NCBI RefSeq assembly: GCF_000429865.1
Contig: NZ_AUCR01000010.1
Location: forward strand, 135,166 to 199,165
From: Cucumibacter marinus DSM 18995
GTDB taxonomy: Bacteria; Pseudomonadota; Alphaproteobacteria; Rhizobiales; Devosiaceae
Direction: 5' to 3'
DNA length: 64,000 bases
The notes under the pieces are model-generated. The model had not been told where the DNA came from. It worked only from the letters and a program-made list of their open reading frames with translations, and did no database searches. Both the position numbers and the translations under genes were made by a program. Positions 6,508 to 15,869 of this stretch are shown here, piece by piece (the stretch's first letter is position 1; every line of letters begins with the position of its first letter).

Positions 6508-9063
6508 ATGCGCATCATCTTCCAGCGGGCGGCTATGGGTGCGCTCGTATTGTTTGCAGCACTGGCCCTTGCGGCCACCGGTGCATCGGCGGCGACACGC
6601 ATTCTCACGATCGCGGTCACGCCATCGGATGCCGACCTCGCCAGCGTCCGGTTCAACGATCGGCCTGCGAGGCTGTTGTCTCGCGCCGGCAATCTCGTCT
6701 TTGTCAGTGTCGATGATGGCGGCGCCGGCTTCGGTTGCGATAACACCATCAGTGCTACCGACAGCGCCGGCCGCAACAAATCGGTGCGGGCAAACACGTG
6801 CTCGACAGACTGGAAGGTCGCAATCAGTTTTGTCGGCGTGGCACCGGGCGGCGGATCGTCTGGGGGATCCGGCTCGGGCAGCAGTGGTGGCTCGGCCACG
6901 CAGACCTTCTCCATCAGGCCCGCCGACAGCGACCTGCGCATTCTCACCCTCTCCTTGAACGGCGCCCCCAAGGCATTCACCGCTTTCTCCGACACTAACC
7001 GGATCGAATTCACATTGCGGCGCGGCTCCTCGGGCTATGACTGCAATCAGCGCATTACCGCGCTGTTGTCGGATGGCACCACCTATGACCGCACCGGCAA
7101 TCTGTGTGCCAATGACTTCTCCTATGTGCTGGGTGCAGATAGCGGCGCGAGCGAAATACTGACCATCCTGGCGCCGGGCGCCCCGCGCATTACCTCGGTA
7201 TCGATCAACGGCAGCGCCGCCACCATCATCTCGCTTGTACCCAATGGTGTGCGTGCGCGGCTGACCTATGGGGCGGACGGACTGCCCTGTTCGGCCCGCG
7301 TCGATGTCAGCTTCGCCACCGGCCCCTCGGCCCGGACGACGACCAATCTGTGCACCGGCGGTTTTGAGGTCACTGTCAGTCAGCCTTCGGGCGGGTCATC
7401 CGGCGGCGGCTCTTCGGGCGGCGGCACGGATTATGCATCGCCCCATGCCTGGCGGCATATTGTTTCCAACGACACGGCGACACCTGCTCGGCTCGTCTAC
7501 CAGCGTTCCGGCGCCGACCCGGTCTTCGCTGCCTATTGCATGCCGGGAACGGCAGTCGTCAGTGCCTATTTTCCGGGCTTCGGCAATAATCGCGTCACCG
7601 GTTCATCCCCAAGCCTTGTCTTTGAAGCCGGCGACTATGCCAGTCGGGCGACGGGTCGGATCGACACCGTTCCGGGCGGCTCGGGCCGTTATCCGGCGGT
7701 CGATCTGAGGGCCGATTCGGGGCTGTGGAGCGGCATGATCGCGGGGCTGACATTCTCGGTGACTGCCGACGGCCGCCAGTCGATCTCCTACTCGCTGCGC
7801 GGCAGCGCTGGCCCGGTCCGCGATTTCATTCAGAACTGCAGGACCACGCCACGGCCCTTCGGCCCGAATGTGATCGGAGACGTAACGGGTGATACCAGCC
7901 TCGGCTGGCGTTATCTGCCGCCCTCGGGTGGCGGCAAGGCGCGCCTGCGCTTCTCGGACGCCTCTGGCGAACGCATCGGGCTTGAGGCGAGTTGTTCGCC
8001 TGAGGCCGGAATCGTCGAGCTCGTGACCCATTCCATGCCCACGGGCCTGCCTTCGGGCCGGAACTTCAATCTCGGTTGGTCAGTCGACGGATCGGGCGGT
8101 TCGCTGCCCGGTCAGACCGTCTCACGCAGTTCGGTGGACTGGGGCGCGCTCGGCTTCATCCGCATGGACGCCGAGCATGCCTTCTACCGCGCCGTCGCAG
8201 CGGGCAATGCGCTCACCTTGTCGGTCGATGGGCGCCAGATGGCCCGCTATTCCCTGCGCGGCAGTGCCGGGCCGACCCGTCAATTCGTTGCCGTCTGCCG
8301 CCCGCGGATCGTCTATGACGATTTCGCCGACGGCGACACGGGCGGATCCGGTGGATCCGGCGGTTCAGGCGGCAGCGGCGGTTCAGGCGGGCAGGAAGCG
8401 CTCGATGCCTTCAAGACGCTGATCGACATTTTTGCGACGATCCAGAACGCCGGATCCGGCGGTGATGGGGGTGGCGGTCGTCCTGGCGGCGATGCCGACC
8501 GCGAGCGGGACCGGCTGATCGCGGCGGCCCGCACCGACTACAACGCCAATCCCAACAAGGCCTGCGGCATGACCGGCGAATTCAGCCCTCCGGGCCCGCG
8601 TCCGGTCCGCACTACTTTCACCAATGATCGCCGTGTTCCGGTCCGGCTCTATGCCTATGATCGCGGCGGCAAGCGTCAGCTGACCGTTCTCGGCCCGGGT
8701 GACCGCTATGCCGACAATGGCAACGCCCTGCTCGGCTACGAGATCGCTTCAATGCGGGATGAGTGCCTGACGGCCTATCGCGCCCCGCGCGAGGAGACCG
8801 CCCTCACCATCCGGCCGGTGGTCGAACGGCCCGACCCGGCGGTCGAGATCTCGCTTTATCGCTGCGGGGTCGACGAGACCGTCGCTGTGGTGACGGAGCC
8901 GACCCGCGGCAAGCTCTTCATCGAGGGCGGACACGTCTTGCAGCGTACCGATGCAGGCGAATGGCGCTGGGGGCTCAAGACCGCCAGTTTCTCTGGTCGC
9001 GACATGGTGCTTACCCAGGGTGGCCGTGAACTGCTCAACTGCCGCAAGGTGCCTGGCACCTGA
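6508..9063 (+). CDS. Large secreted modular protein of unknown function
   Basis: An 851-residue exported protein with an N-terminal signal peptide (hydrophobic ALVLFAALALAATGASA, cleavage likely after ASA). Three short beta-rich cysteine-containing modules follow, separated by Gly/Ser linkers. Then come two copies of an about 145-residue module, each ending in a similar phrase (YSLRGSAGPVRDFIQNCR and YSLRGSAGPTRQFVAVCR). A Gly/Ser-rich stretch precedes a C-terminal region whose pattern TTFTNDRRVPVRLYAYDRGG...VLGPGDRY recalls the beta domain of VHL-like proteins. Conserved cysteines fit disulfides outside the cytoplasm. The ATG at 6508 follows an AGAGGG ribosome site. Function not recognised; adhesion or inhibitor-type binding would fit the layout. 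Confidence 0.75.
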   Translation: MRIIFQRAAMGALVLFAALALAATGASAATRILTIAVTPSDADLASVRFNDRPARLLSRAGNLVFVSVDDGGAGFGCDNTISATDSAGRNKSVRANTCSTDWKVAISFVGVAPGGGSSGGSGSGSSGGSATQTFSIRPADSDLRILTLSLNGAPKAFTAFSDTNRIEFTLRRGSSGYDCNQRITALLSDGTTYDRTGNLCANDFSYVLGADSGASEILTILAPGAPRITSVSINGSAATIISLVPNGVRARLTYGADGLPCSARVDVSFATGPSARTTTNLCTGGFEVTVSQPSGGSSGGGSSGGGTDYASPHAWRHIVSNDTATPARLVYQRSGADPVFAAYCMPGTAVVSAYFPGFGNNRVTGSSPSLVFEAGDYASRATGRIDTVPGGSGRYPAVDLRADSGLWSGMIAGLTFSVTADGRQSISYSLRGSAGPVRDFIQNCRTTPRPFGPNVIGDVTGDTSLGWRYLPPSGGGKARLRFSDASGERIGLEASCSPEAGIVELVTHSMPTGLPSGRNFNLGWSVDGSGGSLPGQTVSRSSVDWGALGFIRMDAEHAFYRAVAAGNALTLSVDGRQMARYSLRGSAGPTRQFVAVCRPRIVYDDFADGDTGGSGGSGGSGGSGGSGGQEALDAFKTLIDIFATIQNAGSGGDGGGGRPGGDADRERDRLIAAARTDYNANPNKACGMTGEFSPPGPRPVRTTFTNDRRVPVRLYAYDRGGKRQLTVLGPGDRYADNGNALLGYEIASMRDECLTAYRAPREETALTIRPVVERPDPAVEISLYRCGVDETVAVVTEPTRGKLFIEGGHVLQRTDAGEWRWGLKTASFSGRDMVLTQGGRELLNCRKVPGT

Positions 9064-9080
9064 GCCACCCAGGATCTCGA

Positions 9081-9100
9081 GCCCGGCTATCTCGCCGGGC
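9081..9100. terminator. Possible bidirectional hairpin between convergent genes
   Basis: Perfect 7-bp stem GCCCGGC/GCCGGGC around TATCTC, between the secreted-protein stop and the MarR-gene stop. There is no T run, so a terminator role is tentative. Confidence 0.35.
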
Positions 9101-9602
9101 CGAGCTTGTCTTCGATAGCCGTCAGCCCGTCCCTGAGCCGGGCGGCGGCCTCTTCGCCAAGTGTCGCGACGAGCGCCGCCTCGAAGTCCCGCGCAATCGT
9201 GACCAGGTCATTATAGTTCTGCCGGCCCTTCGGGCTCAGCGCGAGCATTTCGACTCGCCGGTCGGCGCTTGATGGCGTCCGGGTGAGCCAGTGCCGTGAT
9301 TCGAGGGAGTAGACCGCCCGGCTGACCTTGGTCTTGTGCATGGCCGAATGCCGGCCGATCTCGGTCGCGGTCATGGTGCCGAACTGCCCGAGCGTCGCCA
9401 GCACCCGCCATTCGGGGCGGGTCAGGCCCGCCTCGGCGCGATAGAGTCTTGCAAAGCGCTGGCTGACGCGTTCTGCGGCCTGGTTGAGCCGATAAGGCAG
9501 GAATGCCGAGAGATCGAGCCGCCCGCCGGCCGCGCCTTCCGATGGTTCTTGCTGCCGCTCGCTCGCGCCCGATCCGGCTTTGTCCTCCACCCTGTCCGTC
9601 AT
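9087..9602 (-). CDS. MarR family regulator, likely repressor of the homogentisate operon
   Basis: A 171-residue MarR-type winged-helix protein: an N-terminal helix ([19 protein letters not shown]), the DNA-binding core ([38 protein letters not shown]) and the wing motif [13 protein letters not shown], followed by C-terminal dimerisation helices. It is transcribed divergently from hmgA with a 142-bp shared promoter region, the usual place for a local repressor responding to an aromatic intermediate. Control of hmgA is inferred from position; HmgR proteins of several types occur in other bacteria. The ATG at 9602 starts a charged 30-residue extension before the fold. Confidence 0.85.
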   Translation of the reverse strand: MTDRVEDKAGSGASERQQEPSEGAAGGRLDLSAFLPYRLNQAAERVSQRFARLYRAEAGLTRPEWRVLATLGQFGTMTATEIGRHSAMHKTKVSRAVYSLESRHWLTRTPSSADRRVEMLALSPKGRQNYNDLVTIARDFEAALVATLGEEAAARLRDGLTAIEDKLGPAR

Positions 9603-9631
9603 CTGCCCTGTGCCCTGTATTGTGTTTGATA

Positions 9632-9653
9632 GTTACAAAATCAATTGTTACAA
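9632..9653. promoter_or_regulatory. Candidate regulator site in the marR-hmgA promoter region
   Basis: GTTACAA occurs at 9632-9638 and again at 9647-9653, 15 bp apart, in an AT-rich island inside an otherwise GC-rich divergent promoter region. It is a plausible MarR-family operator overlapping both promoters; no footprint-level evidence exists in the sequence. Confidence 0.4.
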
Positions 9654-9744
9654 CCACAACCAATATCAGTTTGGCCGCCGGAGACAAGGCACACGGGAAT
9701 TTCCGCGTTCCGCCTTGCCTTTCGCATGCACCAGGAGGCGATCC

Positions 9745-11103
9745 ATGGACAAGACTGACCTCAACCCCACCGGCACACCCGTCAGCGCGATGGTCGAGGG
9801 CTATATGCCCGGCTTCGGGAACGACTTTGAAACCGAGTGCCTGCCTGGCGCGCTGCCCCAAGGCCAGAACTCACCGCAAAAATGCGCCTATGGGCTCTAT
9901 GCCGAGCAGCTCTCCGGCTCGCCCTTCACCGCCCCGCGCGGCACCAATGAGCGCTCCTGGCTTTACCGCATTCGCCCCTCGGTCAAGCACAACACCGCCT
10001 TTGCCAATATGGATCTGCCTTATTGGCGAACGGCGCCGGCACCTTTCGATACCGATGCGCCGATCGCGCAATTGCGCTGGAACCCCACCCCTTCGCCTCA
10101 AGGCCGCACGACCTTCCTTGAGGGGATACGCACGGTCACGACCGCCGGCGATGTACACACCCAGGTCGGCATGGCCACCCATGTCTATGTCGCCAATGCC
10201 GCGATGGAAGACGAATATTTCTACAATGCCGATGCCGAGATGATGGTCGTCCCCGAAATGGGCGAACTCACCATCCATACTGAAATGGGCCGTATCGATC
10301 TCGAGCCCTCCGAGATCTGCATCGTCCCGCGCGGCATGATTATCCGCGTCGAACCGCGGGCCAGGGAGATCCGCGGCTATATCTGCGAGAACTACGGCGC
10401 CAAGTTCACCCTGCCCAATCGCGGCCCGATCGGTGCGAACTGCCTGGCCAATCCGCGCGATTTCAAGACCCCGGTCGCCGCTTACGAGGACAAGGAAACC
10501 CCCTCGAAGGTGATCGTCAAATGGTGCGGCCGCTTCTATGTCACCGAGATCGGGCATTCCCCGCTAGACGTCGTCGCCTGGCACGGCAATTACGCGCCCT
10601 ACAAATATGATCTGAGGACTTTCTCCCCGGTCGGCGCGATCCTGTTCGACCACCCGGACCCCTCGATCTTCACCGTGCTGACCGCACCCAGCGGGGAGGA
10701 AGGCACGGCGAACATCGACTTCGTCATCTTCCCGCCGCGCTGGATGGTGGCCGAGAACACCTTCCGCCCGCCCTGGTATCACCGGAACATCATGTCCGAG
10801 TTCATGGGCCTGATCTACGGCCAGTATGATGCCAAGGAAGAAGGCTTTGTGCCCGGCGGCATGAGCCTGCACAATATGATGCTGCCGCACGGGCCCGACG
10901 CCATGGGCTTCGATAAGGCATCGACAACCGAACTGAAGCCGCACAAGCTGGACAAGACCATGGCCTTCATGTTCGAAACCCGCTTCCCGCAACACGTGAC
11001 GCGCTACGCCATGGAGCTTGAAACCCTGCAGGAGGATTATCTCGACTGCTGGTCCGGGCTCAAAAAGCGCTTCAACGGCACCCCGCAAGGAGATTGGTCC
11101 TAG
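9745..11103 (+). CDS. hmgA: Homogentisate 1,2-dioxygenase
   Basis: A 452-residue cupin-fold, iron-dependent enzyme that opens the ring of homogentisate to 4-maleylacetoacetate in tyrosine and phenylalanine breakdown. Family landmarks are present: [13 protein letters not shown] near the N-terminus, [20 protein letters not shown] in the core, and the iron/substrate region [17 protein letters not shown] followed by [15 protein letters not shown]. Length matches the family. The ATG at 9745 is chosen over the long upstream frame because CAGGAGG lies at 9732-9738 and homologues begin near here. It is the first gene of a five-gene operon; its TAG abuts the ATG of fahA. Confidence 0.97.
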   Translation: MDKTDLNPTGTPVSAMVEGYMPGFGNDFETECLPGALPQGQNSPQKCAYGLYAEQLSGSPFTAPRGTNERSWLYRIRPSVKHNTAFANMDLPYWRTAPAPFDTDAPIAQLRWNPTPSPQGRTTFLEGIRTVTTAGDVHTQVGMATHVYVANAAMEDEYFYNADAEMMVVPEMGELTIHTEMGRIDLEPSEICIVPRGMIIRVEPRAREIRGYICENYGAKFTLPNRGPIGANCLANPRDFKTPVAAYEDKETPSKVIVKWCGRFYVTEIGHSPLDVVAWHGNYAPYKYDLRTFSPVGAILFDHPDPSIFTVLTAPSGEEGTANIDFVIFPPRWMVAENTFRPPWYHRNIMSEFMGLIYGQYDAKEEGFVPGGMSLHNMMLPHGPDAMGFDKASTTELKPHKLDKTMAFMFETRFPQHVTRYAMELETLQEDYLDCWSGLKKRFNGTPQGDWS

Positions 11104-12123
11104 ATGAAGCTCGCCAGCCTCGACAATGGCAGCCGCGACGGCAAACTCGTCGTCGTCTCCAAAGACCTCACTCGCTACACAGACGCCACCACCATCGCTC
11201 CTACCCTTCAGGCCGCGCTCGACGATTGGGCTCATGCCGGGCCGGCGCTCATGCGCCTTGCCGAAAGCCTTGAGGCCGGCGCGGTGCCCGATGAGCGGTT
11301 CCGCGAGCACGATGCCCATTCGCCACTGCCGCGCGCCTATCAGTGGGCGGACGGTTCGGCCTATGTGAATCACGTCGAACTCGTGCGCAAGGCGCGGGGC
11401 GCCGAAATGCCCGAGACCTTCTGGACCGACCCGCTGATGTATCAGGGCGGTTCGGACAAGTTCATTCCCCCGCGCGCGCCGATCGCGCTTGCCGACACGG
11501 CCTGGGGCATCGATTTCGAGGCCGAGGTCGCGGTGATTACCGACGAGGTGCCCATGGGCGCCAGCGTCGATGAGGCGCGCGAGGCGATCCGCCTCGTCAT
11601 GCTGGTCAATGATGTGTCTTTGCGCGGGCTTATCCCTGGTGAACTGGCCAAGGGCTTCGGCTTTTTCCAGGGCAAACCCTCCTCGGCCTTCTCGCCGGTA
11701 GCGGTTACACCCGACGCGCTGGGCGATGCCTGGGATGGCGGCAAACTGAGCCTGCCCCTGATGGTCGACTATAATGAGAAGCCCTTCGGCCGCGCTGAAG
11801 CGGGCATCGACATGACCTTTGATTTTCCGACCCTGATCGCCCACGCGGCGAAGACCCGCCCCTTGGGCGCGGGCACCATCATCGGATCGGGCACTGTCTC
11901 CAACAAGCTCGATGGCGGGCCGGGCAAGCCGGTTGCCGAGGGCGGCGTCGGCTATTCCTGCATTGCCGAAATCCGCATGATCGAGACCATCAATACCGGC
12001 AAGCCGGTCACCCCCTTCATGCAGTTCGGCGACCAGATCCGCATCGAAATGCACGACAAGGCCGGCCATTCGATCTTCGGCGCCATCGAGCAGACCGTCG
12101 AACAGTACAAAAAGGGAGCCTGA
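11104..12123 (+). CDS. fahA: Fumarylacetoacetase (FAH family)
   Basis: A 339-residue hydrolase that splits fumarylacetoacetate into fumarate and acetoacetate, the last step of homogentisate breakdown. The FAH fold is evident from GIDFEAEVAVITDEV (metal-binding acidic cluster), LVNDVSLRGLIPGELAKGFGFFQGKP, and GTIIGSGTVSNK near the C-terminus. Its ATG directly follows the stop codon of hmgA, so the two are translationally linked. No maleylacetoacetate isomerase gene is in this operon; that step must be encoded elsewhere or use a glutathione-independent route. Confidence 0.93.
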   Translation: MKLASLDNGSRDGKLVVVSKDLTRYTDATTIAPTLQAALDDWAHAGPALMRLAESLEAGAVPDERFREHDAHSPLPRAYQWADGSAYVNHVELVRKARGAEMPETFWTDPLMYQGGSDKFIPPRAPIALADTAWGIDFEAEVAVITDEVPMGASVDEAREAIRLVMLVNDVSLRGLIPGELAKGFGFFQGKPSSAFSPVAVTPDALGDAWDGGKLSLPLMVDYNEKPFGRAEAGIDMTFDFPTLIAHAAKTRPLGAGTIIGSGTVSNKLDGGPGKPVAEGGVGYSCIAEIRMIETINTGKPVTPFMQFGDQIRIEMHDKAGHSIFGAIEQTVEQYKKGA

Positions 12124-12125
12124 CC

Positions 12126-13076
12126 ATGGCCAAACCCTTCGCCTCCCAGGGCGACATGACCGAGAAGAAGGTCTCTTTCACCGAGATCGGCAAGGGCCTT
12201 TGGGCTTTCACCGCCGAGGGCGATCCCAATACCGGCGTCATCATTGGCGACGATTCGGTGATGATCGTCGATGCGCAGGCCACCCCGCGCCTCGCCAACA
12301 AGGTGATCGAGAAGATCCGCGAGGTCACTGACAAGCCGATCAAGCATGTGGTCTTGAGCCATTATCACGCTGTGCGTGTGCTCGGCGCTTCGGCCTATCA
12401 TGCCTCCGAGATCGTGATGTCGGAAAAGGCCCGCGCCATGGTTGTCGAGCGCGGCCAGGAAGACTGGGATTCCGAGTTCCAGCGCTTCCCGCGCCTTTTC
12501 GAAGGCCATGAGAGCATTCCCGGTCTCACCTGGCCGTCGCAGACCTTCAAGTCCCGCATGTCGATCTATCTCGGCAATCGCCGGGTCGACCTCATGCATC
12601 TTGGCCGCGCCCACACCGCCGGCGACATCGTTGCATATGTGCCCGACGCCAATGTCATGTTCACCGGCGATATCGTTGAATACCACTCGGCTTGCTATTG
12701 CGGAGACGGGCATTTCCACGATTGGCCGGGCACGCTTGAAAAGATCCGCGCCTGGGACGTCGATGCCATCGCGCCGGGCCGCGGCGACGCGCTTGTCGGC
12801 AAGAAAATGGTCAATGAGGCGCTCGATTTGACCAGCGATTTTGTCACCTCGACCTATCGCCCGGTCGCCAGGGTGGCCCTTGGCGGTGGTTCGCTGAAAG
12901 ACGCCTGGGATGCCTGCCGGGCCGAGTGCGATCCGAAATTCGCCGACTATGCGATCTATGAACACTGCCTGCCCTTCAATGTCGCGCGCGCCTATGACGA
13001 GGCCCGCGATATCGATACACCGCGCATCTGGACCGCCGAGCGCGATATCGAGATGTGGAACCAGCTTCAGGGCTGA
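12126..13076 (+). CDS. MBL-fold protein of the homogentisate operon with an incomplete metal motif
   Basis: A 316-residue metallo-beta-lactamase-fold protein placed two bases after fahA. The usual metal motif HxHxDH is replaced by HYHAVRVLG: the two leading histidines remain but the Asp and third His are gone. Later elements persist (HLGRAHTAGDIVAY, MFTGDIVEY). The first 30 residues (FTEIGKGLWAFTAEGDPNTGVIIG) are typical of the fold. I recall this variant as conserved next to hmgA in Rhizobiales, so it is unlikely to be random decay. It may use one metal, another metal, or have a non-hydrolytic role; its step in aromatic breakdown is unknown. Confidence 0.8.
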   Translation: MAKPFASQGDMTEKKVSFTEIGKGLWAFTAEGDPNTGVIIGDDSVMIVDAQATPRLANKVIEKIREVTDKPIKHVVLSHYHAVRVLGASAYHASEIVMSEKARAMVVERGQEDWDSEFQRFPRLFEGHESIPGLTWPSQTFKSRMSIYLGNRRVDLMHLGRAHTAGDIVAYVPDANVMFTGDIVEYHSACYCGDGHFHDWPGTLEKIRAWDVDAIAPGRGDALVGKKMVNEALDLTSDFVTSTYRPVARVALGGGSLKDAWDACRAECDPKFADYAIYEHCLPFNVARAYDEARDIDTPRIWTAERDIEMWNQLQG

Positions 13077-13105
13077 GCCCGGGCGTTTGGGAGGACAGTG
13101 AGGCC

Positions 13106-14704
13106 ATGGGCCGATATCAGTACGAGCCGTTTGAAACCCATACGCCGCCCGAACTGTCGGGAGGGGATGTGCCGGCCCGCTACAAGGTCGCAATCGTCGG
13201 GGCAGGGCCGGTCGGCCTTGCCATGGCCATCGACCTGGCGCTGCACGGCGTGCCCGTCGTCGTGCTCGACGACAATAATGTCGTCTCGGTCGGCTCGCGC
13301 GCCATCTGCTGGTCGAAACGCACCCTTGAAGTCTTCGATAGGCTCGGGGTCGGCGAACGCATGGTCGACAAGGGCGTCACCTGGAAGGTCGGGCGGCTCT
13401 ATCACAAGGGCGAGGAGCTCTATTCCTTCGACCTCTTGCCCGAGCCGGGGCACAAGATGCCGGCCTTCATCAACCTCCAGCAATATTACGTCGAGGAATA
13501 TCTGGTCACCCGCTGCCGCGATTTCCCCGATCTCATTGACCTGAGGTTCAAGAACAAGGTCACCGGTGTCGAGAACGGGCCGGATGGCGCAACCCTCGCC
13601 ATTGAGACGCCGGAGGGCGACTACCGCCTCACCGCTGACTATGTCATCGCCTGCGATGGCGCCAAATCGCCAATCCGGGGCATGCTGGGGCTCGATTTCC
13701 TCGGACGCCTGTTCGAGGAACATTTCCTCATCGCCGATGTCGAGATGAAATCCGACACCCCATCCGAGCGCTGGTTCTGGTTTGAGCCCGATTTCCATCC
13801 CGGCCAGTCGGCGCTTCTGCACAAGCAGCCCGACGATATCTATCGCATCGATCTCCAGCTTGGCTGGGATGCGGATACCGAAGAGGAAAAAAAGCCCGAA
13901 AACGTCATCCCCCGCATCGAAAAGGCGGTGGGCGGGCGGCCTTTCGAGCTCGACTGGGTGTCGATCTACACTTTCCAATGCCGCCGCCTCGAACGCTTCG
14001 TGCATGACCGGGTGATCTTTGTCGGCGACAGCGCCCACATCGTTTCGCCCTTCGGCGCACGGGGCGGCAATGGCGGCATTCAGGATGTCGACAACCTCGG
14101 CTGGAAACTCGCCGCGATCATCGAGGGTGATGCACCACAAACTCTCATCGAGACCTATAATGACGAGCGCGTTCACGGCGCGGATGAGAACATCATGAAC
14201 TCGTCGCGCTCGACCAACTTCATGTCGCCGCGTTCGGACACCGAAATGCTGTTCCGCAACGAGGTGCTGCGGCTGGCTCACACCGAGCCTTTTGCCCGTA
14301 AGCTGATCAATTCCGGGCGCCTGTCCGTCCCCTGTTCGCTTGAGGGCTTCCCGCTCGGCACACCCTCTTCGGACGCGGTTCTGCCGGTCGGCAGTCCGCC
14401 TCTCGATGCCCCGCTCGAAGGACCGGCGGGCAGCGCCTGGCTTCTCAATGTCATCGGCGGAGACTTCACCCTTGTGGGCTTTGGCGATGTCGCCCTGCCC
14501 GAAGTCGAAGGTGTACGCACCCTCACCATCCGCAATGTCGGAGAGGGGGGCGACTATGCCGATGCGGACGGGCTCGCCTTCGAGCGCTATGGTGAGGGCC
14601 TCGCCTATCTGTTCCGTCCCGACCAGCATGTGGCGGCCGTATTTGCCGAGCCTGATGCTGAAACCGTGAAGGCCGCGCGCGACCGGGCCCTTGGCAAGGC
14701 CTAG
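13106..14704 (+). CDS. FAD-dependent aromatic monooxygenase (MhpA/PheA/TfdB class)
   Basis: A 532-residue class A flavoprotein hydroxylase. FAD-binding motifs are complete: Rossmann VAIVGAGPVGLAMAIDL near the N-terminus, the DG motif CDGAKSPIRGMLG, and the second FAD motif RVIFVGDSAHIVSPFGARGGNGGIQDVDNLGWKL region. Such enzymes hydroxylate phenolic acids using NAD(P)H and oxygen. As part of the hmg operon (29 bp after the MBL gene) it probably makes homogentisate or a related ring-hydroxylated substrate, for instance from a hydroxyphenylacetate or phenylpropanoid. The ATG at 13106 follows GGGAGG; the longer upstream frame overlaps the previous stop. Exact substrate cannot be read from sequence. 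Confidence 0.88.
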   Translation: MGRYQYEPFETHTPPELSGGDVPARYKVAIVGAGPVGLAMAIDLALHGVPVVVLDDNNVVSVGSRAICWSKRTLEVFDRLGVGERMVDKGVTWKVGRLYHKGEELYSFDLLPEPGHKMPAFINLQQYYVEEYLVTRCRDFPDLIDLRFKNKVTGVENGPDGATLAIETPEGDYRLTADYVIACDGAKSPIRGMLGLDFLGRLFEEHFLIADVEMKSDTPSERWFWFEPDFHPGQSALLHKQPDDIYRIDLQLGWDADTEEEKKPENVIPRIEKAVGGRPFELDWVSIYTFQCRRLERFVHDRVIFVGDSAHIVSPFGARGGNGGIQDVDNLGWKLAAIIEGDAPQTLIETYNDERVHGADENIMNSSRSTNFMSPRSDTEMLFRNEVLRLAHTEPFARKLINSGRLSVPCSLEGFPLGTPSSDAVLPVGSPPLDAPLEGPAGSAWLLNVIGGDFTLVGFGDVALPEVEGVRTLTIRNVGEGGDYADADGLAFERYGEGLAYLFRPDQHVAAVFAEPDAETVKAARDRALGKA

Positions 14705-14735
14705 CGCCAGAGCGAGACGATGATGGGAGGCAGTA

Positions 14736-14927
14736 ATGCCCGACTATGAACCTGATGGCCTTGGTGCCGACCGTGACGAATTTTACGAAGCGCTGATGAA
14801 CGCGCATGAAGGGCTCACGACCGAGGAGAGCCAAAAGCTCAATGCCCGGCTGATCCTTTATTTCGCCAACCAGATCGGCGATCTGCAGACACTCAAAAGG
14901 CTGATGGAAAAAGCCCGACAGGGCTAG
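14736..14927 (+). CDS. DUF2783 domain-containing small protein
   Basis: A 63-residue acidic, helical protein with the DUF2783 pattern (DEFYEALMNAHEGLTTEESQKLNARLILYFANQIGD). It follows the monooxygenase by 31 bp with a GGGAGG ribosome site. In alphaproteobacteria this family recurs directly after such monooxygenases, which suggests an accessory or assembly role, though none is proven. It is the last gene of the homogentisate operon. Confidence 0.85.
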   Translation: MPDYEPDGLGADRDEFYEALMNAHEGLTTEESQKLNARLILYFANQIGDLQTLKRLMEKARQG

Positions 14928-14933
14928 AAAAGC

Positions 14934-14961
14934 GGGTGCGGCCGTGGCCTCGACCGCACCC
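14934..14961 (+). terminator. Hairpin after the homogentisate operon
   Basis: Perfect 8-bp stem GGGTGCGG (14934-14941) with CCGCACCC (14954-14961), seven bases after the DUF2783 stop. No T run follows, so it may act in mRNA 3'-end protection or in factor-dependent termination. Confidence 0.45.
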
Positions 14962-15125
14962 TCCGGAGGCCAGGCAAACAATCCAGCGGGGTGTGTCCGG
15001 ATCGTCCTTGGCAGTCAGGCCCACCGCAACAAGCATCGGTTCCCGTTTTCGGCGGCTGTGCAATACCGCCCTGGGCCCATGATCCGAGACGTAACATGGT
15101 CTGCCTGACTGCGGCGTGATCTCCC

Positions 15126-15142
15126 TGTCAGGGGATTGTCAG
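15126..15142 (+). promoter_or_regulatory. Direct repeat TGTCAG upstream of the PepSY-like gene and two-component operon
   Basis: TGTCAG at 15126-15131 and 15137-15142, exactly 11 bp apart, 28 bp before the start codon. Tandem half-sites one helical turn apart are the usual target of OmpR/PhoB-type regulators, and such a regulator is encoded two genes downstream, so autoregulation is plausible. Confidence 0.45.
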
Positions 15143-15169
15143 CATTTTAACCTTATGATCGCGCCCGCG

Positions 15170-15823
15170 ATGAAGCTCACCCGACACCTTATCATCACCG
15201 CCTTTTTGGGCGCGGCGCTACTGGCTGCGGTTGCGCCGGCCCACGCCCAGCTTGGCCTCGACATCTCGATCGGCAAGGGCAAATCGGACAAGGGCAAATC
15301 GGACAAGGGCAATGCCGACAAGAGCAAATCGGACAAGGGCAATTCCAACGGGCAGAAATCGAACAATGCCGGTGGAAACAGCAATTCCGGCAGCAATGGC
15401 AACGGAAACTCCAATAGCGGCGGGCTCGGCGTCGGACTGTCAATCGGCGATTCCGTCAGCGTTGGTGTGAGCGTCGGGCCGGGCAATTCTGGCAACAATT
15501 CCAATGCCGGTGGCAATGGCAACGGCCTCGCTCTGGGCCTTGAAATCGGCAACGGCAATCAGGGCGAAACGCCAGGGAATGGCAACGATAACGCTGAGCT
15601 CGACCTGGAGCAGGCGCTTAAGGCAGTCGAGGACGAGCGCGCCCTCCCGCTTGGCCGGGTTCTGTCGATTGCCCGCAATTACACCTCGGGCCGGATCATT
15701 GATGTGCACCTGGTGACCGTGGATTCCTTCCTGCTGTATGAGCTTAAATCGCTCGAAAATGACGGTGAAGTCAGCCTGTGGTATTTCTATGCCAGCTCAG
15801 GTGCGCCGGTCCGCCGGCGCTGA
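15170..15823 (+). CDS. Secreted low-complexity protein with C-terminal PepSY-like domain
   Basis: A 217-residue exported protein. It has a clear signal peptide (LIITAFLGAALLAAVAPAHAQ), then lysine/aspartate-rich repeats of KSDKG type at about residues 33-60, an Asn/Gly/Ser-rich low-complexity middle, and a C-terminal 65-residue globular part (ALPLGRVLSIARNYTSGRIIDVHLVTVDSFLLYELK) resembling the small PepSY-like modules found beside two-component systems. The ATG at 15170 begins the signal peptide; an ATG at 15155 is the alternative. It lies 46 bp before the response regulator gene, consistent with a periplasmic input or target of that pair. Function unproven. Confidence 0.75.
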   Translation: MKLTRHLIITAFLGAALLAAVAPAHAQLGLDISIGKGKSDKGKSDKGNADKSKSDKGNSNGQKSNNAGGNSNSGSNGNGNSNSGGLGVGLSIGDSVSVGVSVGPGNSGNNSNAGGNGNGLALGLEIGNGNQGETPGNGNDNAELDLEQALKAVEDERALPLGRVLSIARNYTSGRIIDVHLVTVDSFLLYELKSLENDGEVSLWYFYASSGAPVRRR

Positions 15824-15869
15824 GCAATACCGGACAGACTGACGGCCCGGGGAAGGATTCGCAGCGCAG

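Noticed and set aside
13067-14629. 520-residue minus-strand frame across the monooxygenase gene
   Set aside because: Long antisense frames are expected in GC-rich coding DNA; the plus-strand flavoprotein has complete motifs.
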